DNA of 5,022 nt from an uncultured Opitutaceae bacterium. Lineage in GTDB: Bacteria; Verrucomicrobiota; Verrucomicrobiia; Opitutales; Opitutaceae. The translations under genes were made by a program, and so were the position numbers. The notes beneath the pieces were generated by a model. The model did not search any database. It was not told the origin of the DNA and worked only from the letters and a program-made list of their open reading frames with translations. Position 1 is the stretch's first letter. The number at the start of each line of letters is the position of its first letter. Of this stretch, positions 1 to 5,022 are shown piece after piece. Where the stretch lies: assembly GCA_937128785.1 (NCBI GenBank), contig CAKZMS010000567.1, positions 1 through 5,022 of the forward strand. The letters run 5' to 3'.

Positions 1-500
1 AGCAGCTGAGCCGGTGCGTGGTTAAACTGATCGGTCTGCATCGACTTGATCAGACAGACATCGTCGATGACTTCGCGGAAGTGCGGCAATATGTCAGAGA
101 CCATGTGCCCCTCCTTACCCGCGGGAGAGAAATTGTGCCGAGGTGCGAGTAGGGCCGGTATACCCGAGATAAACGCGAAGTTCTGTCCTTCCAAAAACTC
201 CGAGGGACAATCCTTGCCGTCCAAACGAAACAGCTCCGGCTTGTAATCGAACAGGTCAAGCTGGCTGGGCGCCCCGGCCATGTGCAAGTAGATCACGCGC
301 TTGGCTCGGCCCGGGAAATGGGGCGAACGCACGGCCAGCGGATCGCCGGTGATGGCGGGTTGGTGAGCAGACTTGCCGTAGAGTCCCCCCCCCTGACTCG
401 CGAGCCACACCGCGCCCAGACCGGACATGCAGTCCCGCAAAAAATGCCGCCGCGTTTGGTGGGACAGTCGCTCAGTTTGGAATTCTTGCCAGAGGTTCAT
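1..500 (-). CDS. DUF1501 family protein, Tat-exported (partial, N-terminal 166 residues)
   Basis: This gene begins inside the window and runs off the left edge; family members are usually around 450-480 residues, so about a third is present. I translated it by hand from the ATG at 500-498. A TAA at 518-516 lies in the same frame just upstream (it is also the stop of the preceding gene), so this is the most upstream ATG possible. Residues 17-22 read RRHFLR, followed by a hydrophobic stretch (about 27-34), which fits a twin-arginine export signal. Residues 68-88 contain RVIYLHMAGAPSQLDLFDYK, the characteristic N-terminal motif of DUF1501, a family in the alkaline phosphatase/sulfatase fold group. 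FNHAPAQL near the edge (159-166) fits the family's conserved FNH motif. The biochemical activity of DUF1501 is not established. It follows the cytochrome gene by 15 bp and is presumably in the same operon. No strong Shine-Dalgarno is visible. A run of nine Gs lies just after the signal region. Family assignment is firm; function is open. Confidence 0.9.
   Translation of the reverse strand, partial: MNLWQEFQTERLSHQTRRHFLRDCMSGLGAVWLASQGGGLYGKSAHQPAITGDPLAVRSPHFPGRAKRVIYLHMAGAPSQLDLFDYKPELFRLDGKDCPSEFLEGQNFAFISGIPALLAPRHNFSPAGKEGHMVSDILPHFREVIDDVCLIKSMQTDQFNHAPAQL
385..393. repeat. Homopolymer tract of nine C (G9 on the coding strand)
   Basis: Nine consecutive C on the plus strand read as G9 in the minus-strand DUF1501 gene, spanning codons 36-39 (Q-G-G-G). 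It sits directly after the twin-arginine signal region and before the conserved DUF1501 core. The frame is open with family motifs on both sides, so the sequence as given encodes an intact N-terminus. Tracts of this length are prone to replication slippage and to sequencing error. Whether its length varies cannot be told from one sequence. Confidence 0.9.
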
Positions 501-515
501 CGCAGGGCGTCCGAT

Positions 516-3449
516 TTATTTGGTGAGGAAATCATCGAGATTCAGCATGGCACTGATTGTCAGAGAAAGCGGGTCGGCGGTGGGAGCATCGCGCATCGAA
601 ACTTCAGCGGAGGCCTCCGCCAAACTGTCATAGAGGGCCAACAGTTCACTCGATTCCAGTTCCGTCGGTTCCCGCAACAACGCTCGCCTAAAGGCGTAAT
701 CAATCTGTCCCGCCGCGTTGCCGTTGACGGCCTTTGCCGCCTGCTTGGCCAATTCCTGAGCACACTCCCAGTAAACCGGGTCATTCAGCATCACGAGGGC
801 CTGCAGCGGGGTGTTGGTCGTGATGCGGCGCGGGGAGCATACGTCCCGACTCGGCGCGTCAAACGTGAGCGTGCTGGGATAAGGGACCGTGCGTTTCCAG
901 AAGGTATAGACGGCGCGGCGGTGGCGGTCCTCACCTTCAGACGTCTCCCAAGTGGCGTTGTTATAGGGTGAGCGCCACACCCCATCCGGCTGATAAGGCA
1001 TGACCGGAGGTCCATACATTTTGGGCGAAAGCAGACCGGCGGATGCCAACGCATTGTCCCGCACCATTTCAGCGGTGAGACGGGTGCGAGGACCACGACT
1101 GAGCCAGACGTTGCGTGGATCCTTCGACCGCACGTCCATCGCTGCCACTGCTGTTTGTTGATAGGTGGCCGAGGTGACCATCTCCCGCAGCAGACGTTTG
1201 ATACTCCAGCCCCACTCGGACCGAAATTGAATCGCCAGATAATCCAACAACTCGGGATGAGATGGCGGTGGGCTCGCGCTGCCAAAGTCTTCCAGATTTT
1301 CCATCAGTCCCAGACCAAAGAGCTGCTCCCAGTGGCGATTGACGGTGAAGCGCGCGGTCAACGGATTTTCATCCGCGATCAACCACTCGACCAGCGATGA
1401 CCGATCCTCGACCTTTTCGCCCACCGGGCCGCGCAGCAGTTCCGGCACCGCCGGTGCGACCCGGTCACCCCGGGTGCGCCAATCACCTCGCACAAACATG
1501 TTGGTCACCCGGGAATACTCGGGATTGCGGCGGCGCATCACGGGCTGGCGGGCCATCTCGATTTCGTCGAGTTTTGCCACCGCGGAAGCGTAGCGTCCTT
1601 CGGCGAAGAGCACCGGCTGACTATTGGACACCTCGGACCAACGAGGATCATCGCTCAGCGAAACCTGAAAACGCCGCAGCACCGGCTGGGCCGCGCCGTC
1701 ATGATGCCGTCGGTTATGGATATCGATTTGGATTACGTCCTCGTCACCAATATCGAGCGGTTCGCAGGGAACAAACACCGCCCACCGATCGTAATGCTGC
1801 TTCGGATACGCCCCCCACCCGGCCACGGATTTTTCGCTCAGCGATTCCTCCGGCCACATCGAATGCCCAAATTCATCCGGCGCGACCCGCGCCCATTCGA
1901 TGAGGCGCTCGATGCCATCGGGCGACCGGATCGAAGTCTCCAAATAGGACACCACGAAAGGCGTGCCCGGCTTCTCCAGACTGGCGTCCTTCAACATCAG
2001 CGCATCGATCCTCAAGGCCTCAATCCGATCCAATTCGGTGCGCGCCACAATCGTGTGTTGCACGTCCTTCGGCACGTTGGGTCCGGTTTGCAGAATTTCG
2101 CGGCCCACGTCGTCATGTTCGACCGAGAACGTCACCCCGCGGGTGGAGGTGGCGGCATCGTAGTCCAGGAAACTCCACTCCACCTGTTCGGCGAGCTCGC
2201 GTAGCGGCTTTTGGTAGGCTCGCCCCGCTTCGTCCCGGGCCAGTTGCCAGTCAAACGCCTCACGACGTTCGTCCTCATCCAAGGCGTAACCAACAGTCGG
2301 ATACTCGTCAGAGGTATCATGGTCCCAGGTATTGTCGAACAAGGCCATGAACTCGAAGTAGCTTTCGTGGGAAAACGGATCGTAGGGATGCGAATGGCAC
2401 TGCACGCAACCAAAGGTCGTCCCGGTCCAGGCCTGCCAGGTGGTGTTGGTCCGATCGACCACCGCCGCGATGCGAAACTCTTCATCGTCCGAACCACCTT
2501 CGACATTGGTCTTGGTGTTGCGGTGAAACCCCGTCGCCACCAAATGATCGAGAGTTACTTCGTCCGCCAAGTCTCCGGCCAGCTGCATGCGGGTAAATTC
2601 GGTAAACGGCATGTCTTCATTCAGCGCGCGGATCACCCAGTCGCGGAAGGGCCAGGCATCGCGGCCGGGATCCCGTTCGAAACCTTTCGTGTCCGCATAA
2701 CGAGCCAGATCGAGCCACGGGGTGGCCCACCGCTCTCCAAACTCAGGCCGCGCCAAGAGCGCGTCGACCTGCTGTTGGTAGGCCGCCTCCGAGGGGTCCG
2801 CCGCAAACACCTGCACTTCTTCCCAAGTCGGCGGCACGCCGATCAGATCGAGGAAGAGTCGACGCAGGAGACGCTCGGGCGACTCCTGCTCGGATGGGGC
2901 CAGGCCATGCGCTGACATCTTGGCGAGCGTATAGTCATCGATCGGGCTCTTGGCCCAGGCTGGCGCCGATTGGGCTCCACTATCGACCGGGACAATCTGC
3001 GGCGGTTGATAGGCCCAGTGTTCCTCCCACTGCGCTCCCTCGGAAATCCATTTTTCGATGATGCCAATCTCGTGCGCGGCCAGCGCATCGCCGTGCGCGA
3101 CCGGCGGCATGCGTTCCAACTCGTTGGGCGATTTGATGCGCCGCACCATTTCGGACTGCTCGGGGGCACCGGGCACCACCACCACCTTGCCGGAGTCGCT
3201 CTTCCCCAGAACCTCCTCGGAGTAGATAAAACTCACTCCGCCCGCCGCCTTCACCCCGCCATGGCAGGCAGTGCAGTTTTGCACCAGAATCGGTCGCACA
3301 TGGTCATTAAAGGATATTTGTTCCGGCACACCCTCAACCGCGGGTGCCGCCTGCCGCGAACACCCGGAACCCAGCAAAACAACCAAGCTGGTGGTCAGCA
3401 AAAGGAGAGCCGAATTGGCGATTCGATCGAAACCGGGTCGGGCAAACAT
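516..3449 (-). CDS. PSD1/PSCyt (DUF1549-DUF1553) c-type cytochrome lipoprotein
   Basis: A 977-residue protein of the planctomycete/verrucomicrobial PSCyt1-PSCyt2-PSD1 family. Residues 1-30 form a lipoprotein-like signal: a basic start, a hydrophobic core (14-26) and a terminal LGSGC with Cys30 as probable lipidation site. PSCyt1 (about 44-140) has the heme motif CTACH at 59-63 and a possible axial Met114 in RMPP. PSCyt2/DUF1549 (about 166-375) has RLFLDLIGVPPT and a second CxxCH, CVQCH at 348-352, followed by SHPYDP. Residues about 434-602 look like the beta-sandwich insert common in these proteins (VARTELDRIEALRIDAL, WAVFVPCEPL). PSD1/DUF1553 (about 683-945) carries ARFTVNRHWEQLFG at 699-712 and RRITTNTPLQALVMLNDP at 874-891. 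The ATG at 3449 places the signal peptide correctly, although no strong ribosome binding site is seen. It is divergent from msrB and 15 bp upstream of the DUF1501 gene, its usual partner. Expected location is the periplasmic side of a membrane with heme attached there. The substrate and electron partner are unknown; association with sulfatases or polysaccharide use is known for the family but not shown here. Confidence 0.93.
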   Translation of the reverse strand: MFARPGFDRIANSALLLLTTSLVVLLGSGCSRQAAPAVEGVPEQISFNDHVRPILVQNCTACHGGVKAAGGVSFIYSEEVLGKSDSGKVVVVPGAPEQSEMVRRIKSPNELERMPPVAHGDALAAHEIGIIEKWISEGAQWEEHWAYQPPQIVPVDSGAQSAPAWAKSPIDDYTLAKMSAHGLAPSEQESPERLLRRLFLDLIGVPPTWEEVQVFAADPSEAAYQQQVDALLARPEFGERWATPWLDLARYADTKGFERDPGRDAWPFRDWVIRALNEDMPFTEFTRMQLAGDLADEVTLDHLVATGFHRNTKTNVEGGSDDEEFRIAAVVDRTNTTWQAWTGTTFGCVQCHSHPYDPFSHESYFEFMALFDNTWDHDTSDEYPTVGYALDEDERREAFDWQLARDEAGRAYQKPLRELAEQVEWSFLDYDAATSTRGVTFSVEHDDVGREILQTGPNVPKDVQHTIVARTELDRIEALRIDALMLKDASLEKPGTPFVVSYLETSIRSPDGIERLIEWARVAPDEFGHSMWPEESLSEKSVAGWGAYPKQHYDRWAVFVPCEPLDIGDEDVIQIDIHNRRHHDGAAQPVLRRFQVSLSDDPRWSEVSNSQPVLFAEGRYASAVAKLDEIEMARQPVMRRRNPEYSRVTNMFVRGDWRTRGDRVAPAVPELLRGPVGEKVEDRSSLVEWLIADENPLTARFTVNRHWEQLFGLGLMENLEDFGSASPPPSHPELLDYLAIQFRSEWGWSIKRLLREMVTSATYQQTAVAAMDVRSKDPRNVWLSRGPRTRLTAEMVRDNALASAGLLSPKMYGPPVMPYQPDGVWRSPYNNATWETSEGEDRHRRAVYTFWKRTVPYPSTLTFDAPSRDVCSPRRITTNTPLQALVMLNDPVYWECAQELAKQAAKAVNGNAAGQIDYAFRRALLREPTELESSELLALYDSLAEASAEVSMRDAPTADPLSLTISAMLNLDDFLTK

Positions 3450-3507
3450 ACAGTCGGGGTAAGTACTAGGGCGGAAGCAGTCTTAGCCGAGGCCAATCGG
3501 GGAGCCA

Positions 3508-3545
3508 TCGACGAAGCGATCAGCCCAAACGGATTGCTTCGACGA
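3508..3545. repeat. Imperfect inverted repeat (13-bp arms, 12-nt spacer)
   Basis: The left arm at 3508-3520 (TCGACGAAGCGAT) and the right arm at 3533-3545 (ATTGCTTCGACGA) are reverse complements at 11 of 13 positions. One of the two exceptions would form a G-U pair in RNA and the other is an A-A mismatch. The spacer is 12 nt. The element lies almost centrally in the divergent intergenic region. It could be an operator for a dimeric regulator acting on one or both genes, or a stem-loop in the msrB leader. No T-run follows it on the plus strand, so it does not look like an intrinsic terminator. Confidence 0.5.
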
Positions 3546-3592
3546 GTCCAGACTAAGGGAGCCCATTCGTGAGGTTGCAGGCCCAAGCGTTT

Positions 3593-3596
3593 AAGG
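3593..3596 (+). promoter_or_regulatory. Probable ribosome binding site of msrB
   Basis: AAGG lies 7 nt before the ATG at 3604. It is a short but correctly spaced Shine-Dalgarno-like sequence and supports that start. It is the clearest such site in the window; the two minus-strand genes on the left show none. Confidence 0.5.
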
Positions 3597-3603
3597 CTAG
3601 GGT

Positions 3604-4032
3604 ATGGCCGTGACTGATTTCACCCAAATGACCGATGCCGAGTGGCGGGCACGCCTCACGGCCGAGCAGTTTCATGTGTTGCGCGAAGCGGGTACCGACC
3701 GACCCTTCTCCACTGCCTACGAGGACTTTAAGCACCAAGGTGGCGGCACCTACGTCTGCACCGGCTGTGGATCCACCCTGTTCGATTCGACCACCAAATT
3801 TGACGCGCGCTGCGGCTGGCCGGCATTTTACGACCCAGCGACCAATGAGGCGATCACCACGATCACCGACGAAAGCATGGGCATGGTCCGCATCGAAGTA
3901 GTGTGTGCTAATTGTCAGGGGCACCTCGGACACCTGTTCGAAGGCGAAGGTTTCGATACACCGACAGACCAGCGCTACTGCATCAACGCGACCTCCCTGC
4001 GGTTCATTCCGGATGACGCCGACGAGGCCTGA
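3604..4032 (+). CDS. msrB: Peptide-methionine (R)-S-oxide reductase MsrB
   Basis: A 142-residue protein, complete and of normal length for a stand-alone MsrB. It reduces the R-epimer of methionine sulfoxide in proteins back to methionine, normally with thioredoxin as electron donor. The catalytic cysteine is Cys126 in RYCINATSLRF. Cys70 in RCGWPAF is at the position of the usual resolving cysteine. The structural zinc is expected to be held by two CxxC pairs, Cys52/Cys55 (CTGC) and Cys101/Cys104 (CANC). GHLGHLFEGEGF at about 106-117 is also typical. No signal peptide is seen, so the enzyme is cytoplasmic. An AAGG sits 7 nt upstream of the ATG. The last 20 bp overlap the start of the GtrA-family gene, which suggests co-transcription and possible translational coupling. 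All key residues are present and there is no sign of decay. Confidence 0.97.
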   Translation: MAVTDFTQMTDAEWRARLTAEQFHVLREAGTDRPFSTAYEDFKHQGGGTYVCTGCGSTLFDSTTKFDARCGWPAFYDPATNEAITTITDESMGMVRIEVVCANCQGHLGHLFEGEGFDTPTDQRYCINATSLRFIPDDADEA

Positions 4033-4432
4033 GCGGGCGAAAGCCGCCGCCAACCGAAGCTGGGGCGGATGGTTGAAATTTATCGCCATAGGACTCAGCG
4101 GCTACGGGGTGCTGACCGCGGGAGTTGCCGCATTGGTTGAACTCGCCCACTGGGGTGAACGCCCAGCCTATCTCGTGGTCATCTGTCTGGTAATGTGTGG
4201 GAATTTTTACGCCAATCGCCACTTCGTCTACCCTCAGGGAACCCAACGGACCAAGCGCTCCCAAGCCGCCCGTTTCGTGTTCTTCGCCCTGTTGTTCCGC
4301 GTCCTCGAATATCTGGGCTACGCCGCGCTGATCGGACCGGTCGAGATGCACTACATCATCGCCCTCACCCTCACTTCTTCGATCGGTTACCTGATCAAGT
4401 ATTTCGTATTTTCGATTTGGGTTTTCCGTTAG
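4013..4432 (+). CDS. GtrA-family four-helix membrane protein
   Basis: A 139-residue protein of GtrA size and layout, with four predicted membrane helices at about 21-43, 51-66, 86-107 and 112-135. The family signature after helix 2, NFYANRHFVY at 64-73, matches the usual N-x-x-x-N-R-x-x-V-F pattern. The C-terminal KYFVFSIWVFR matches the usual end of these proteins. GtrA-like proteins are thought to move polyprenyl-phosphate-linked sugars across the cytoplasmic membrane for surface glycan modification, usually beside a glycosyltransferase; none is present here. The ATG at 4013 overlaps the end of msrB by 20 bp and gives a hydrophilic, arginine-rich N-terminus, but has no clear Shine-Dalgarno. 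A TTG at 4073, preceded by GGGGCGGA, is a plausible alternative that would start right at helix 1 (119 residues). The 3' end overlaps the opposing gene by 38 bp. Family assignment is strong; the start and substrate are uncertain. Confidence 0.87.
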   Translation: MTPTRPERAKAAANRSWGGWLKFIAIGLSGYGVLTAGVAALVELAHWGERPAYLVVICLVMCGNFYANRHFVYPQGTQRTKRSQAARFVFFALLFRVLEYLGYAALIGPVEMHYIIALTLTSSIGYLIKYFVFSIWVFR

Positions 4433-5022
4433 AACGCCACCCCACCCAAGCCGCCATCACCATCAAGCCCCATACCCAGAGCGGCAGCCAATGCCGAGAT
4501 GACAGCAGGGTGTCGACGGAATCTCCCAACTGCCCGATCTGACCGGCGTAAAGCAGATCACCCACCGACGGAAAATCGAAGAAGAAATCATGGTAGCCGA
4601 CTCCGACCACCGTGGCGCACCACCATATGAAGGTGACCACTCCGCTGACCCCGAATCCCCAAGCTCGTGATTTGATCAGCAACAAAGGCGCGAGCAGCAA
4701 GGCCCATGTCGCCGCCGAGAACAACAGGGCCGACCCCCGAATCCTCGCGGTGCCTTCCAGGTGTCCCCAATACACTTCGATCCACACCATGAACAACCAC
4801 GCGAACGCGTAACCAAACGCCCGGTCCGAGATCCACGAGGATCGCCCTGCCCCCCACGCCAACAGGAGCGCCAACATCGCCGGCCAGAATCCGCTGATCC
4901 ATAAATTACCCGCCCACCACAGCGTCACGACTGTCAATGCACTCCAGATCAAATATCGGATCGCTAAGACTTGCAATCCACCCACCGAGCACCACCCCAC
5001 GAGCAAAATTGCCCCTAGTCGA
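4395..5022 (-). CDS. Multi-helix membrane protein resembling the N-terminal module of LTA-synthase-like enzymes (partial, start uncertain)
   Basis: The frame is open from the right edge to a TGA at 4397-4395. The first possible start in the window is a TTG at 5006, but the frame stays open to 5022, so the true start may lie outside. From the TTG there are 203 residues with about six hydrophobic helices (roughly 14-33, 38-54, 62-79, 91-111, 116-138, 171-190). The segment GYHDFFFDFPSVGD (137-150), then QIGQLGDSVDTLL (156-168), before the last helix resembles the loop before the final helix in lipoteichoic-acid-synthase-like membrane domains. That is my recognition by eye, not an alignment. In such enzymes an extracytoplasmic sulfatase-fold catalytic domain follows; here the frame stops after the last helix with a basic tail (RSNGKPKSKIRNT). 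The last 12 codons and the stop run antisense through the end of the GtrA gene. It may be a truncated gene, a natural stand-alone membrane module, or an unrelated membrane protein. That a membrane protein is encoded is well supported; the family is tentative. Confidence 0.6.
   Translation of the reverse strand, partial: RLGAILLVGWCSVGGLQVLAIRYLIWSALTVVTLWWAGNLWISGFWPAMLALLLAWGAGRSSWISDRAFGYAFAWLFMVWIEVYWGHLEGTARIRGSALLFSAATWALLLAPLLLIKSRAWGFGVSGVVTFIWWCATVVGVGYHDFFFDFPSVGDLLYAGQIGQLGDSVDTLLSSRHWLPLWVWGLMVMAAWVGWRSNGKPKSKIRNT

Larger units (their letters stand above)
3450..3603. promoter_or_regulatory. Divergent intergenic region between the PSD1 cytochrome gene and msrB
   Basis: These 154 bp separate the start codons of two divergently transcribed genes, so promoters for both directions should lie here or nearby. 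I found no convincing pair of sigma70-type -35 and -10 boxes on either strand; the best partial matches had poor spacing or poor -10 sequences. The recognisable features are an imperfect inverted repeat at 3508-3545 and an AAGG just upstream of msrB. The regulatory role is inferred from gene orientation. Confidence 0.55.

Noticed and set aside
282..971. Long plus-strand open frame (229 codons) opposite the DUF1501/PSD1 junction
   Set aside because: It lies antisense to two well-supported genes with clear family motifs. Its product is arginine-rich and low in recognisable structure, typical of a shadow frame in GC-rich DNA.
2211..2915. Plus-strand open frame of 234 codons inside the PSD1 gene
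   Set aside because: It is antisense to the conserved PSCyt2 domain, including the CVQCH motif. No family is recognisable and no ribosome binding site or independent context supports it.
3450..3603. Sigma70-like promoter candidates (for example TTGCTT at 3534-3539)
   Set aside because: No -10 box at 16-18 nt spacing resembles TATAAT, and promoter consensus in this group is not well enough defined to call from sequence.
3553..4089. Minus-strand open frame of 178 codons opposite msrB
   Set aside because: The plus strand encodes an intact MsrB with every catalytic and zinc residue, so this is a shadow.
4482..4496. Small hairpin CGGCA-5 nt-TGCCG as terminator for the GtrA gene
   Set aside because: The stem is only 5 bp, no T-run follows on the plus strand, and it lies within the opposing coding frame. 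Chance occurrence is likely.
4588..4902. Alternative minus-strand frame of 104 codons inside the membrane-module gene
   Set aside because: It overlaps the main frame, which shows regular hydrophobic helices. The alternative has the valine/glycine/arginine-rich composition of an out-of-frame reading.
1..5022. tRNA, rRNA, CRISPR, insertion sequences or attachment sites
   Set aside because: Reading both strands gave no tRNA-like cloverleaf, no regularly spaced repeats, no transposase motifs and no flanking direct repeats.

Overview
The window looks like chromosomal DNA from a fairly GC-rich (about 60% by eye) member of the Planctomycetota-Verrucomicrobiota-Lentisphaerota group, most likely a verrucomicrobium. 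The main reason is the adjacent pair on the minus strand: a PSCyt1/PSCyt2/PSD1 (DUF1549/DUF1553) c-type cytochrome lipoprotein followed 15 bp later by a DUF1501 protein. This pair is a hallmark of that group. The exact lineage cannot be fixed from this sequence alone.

Layout. Positions 1-500 (minus) hold the N-terminal 166 residues of the DUF1501 protein, which runs off the left edge and starts with a twin-arginine signal. Positions 516-3449 (minus) hold the 977-residue PSD1-type cytochrome. A 154-bp divergent intergenic region (3450-3603) contains an imperfect 13-bp inverted repeat. Rightward from it run msrB (3604-4032), for methionine-R-sulfoxide reductase, and an overlapping gene for a four-helix GtrA-family membrane protein (4013-4432). 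From the right edge a minus-strand reading frame (4395-5022) enters and ends tail-to-tail with the GtrA gene, overlapping it by 38 bp. It encodes several membrane helices resembling the N-terminal membrane part of LTA-synthase-like sulfatase-superfamily enzymes, but no catalytic domain follows.

How the genes fit together. The left pair is predicted to act outside the cytoplasm: the cytochrome as a heme-binding lipoprotein exported by Sec, the DUF1501 protein exported by Tat. Such pairs often occur near sulfatases and glycan-degradation genes, but their biochemical role is not established. msrB repairs oxidised methionine. The GtrA protein and the LTA-synthase-like membrane module both belong to families concerned with cell-surface glycans or lipid-linked sugars, so their adjacency may be meaningful. 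The msrB-gtrA coupling has no obvious biochemical logic.

I see no tRNA, rRNA, CRISPR array, insertion sequence or clear intrinsic terminator. No fully novel system can be demonstrated. The items most worth a second look are the nine-G tract after the Tat signal region, the membrane module without its enzyme domain, and the palindrome between the divergent genes.
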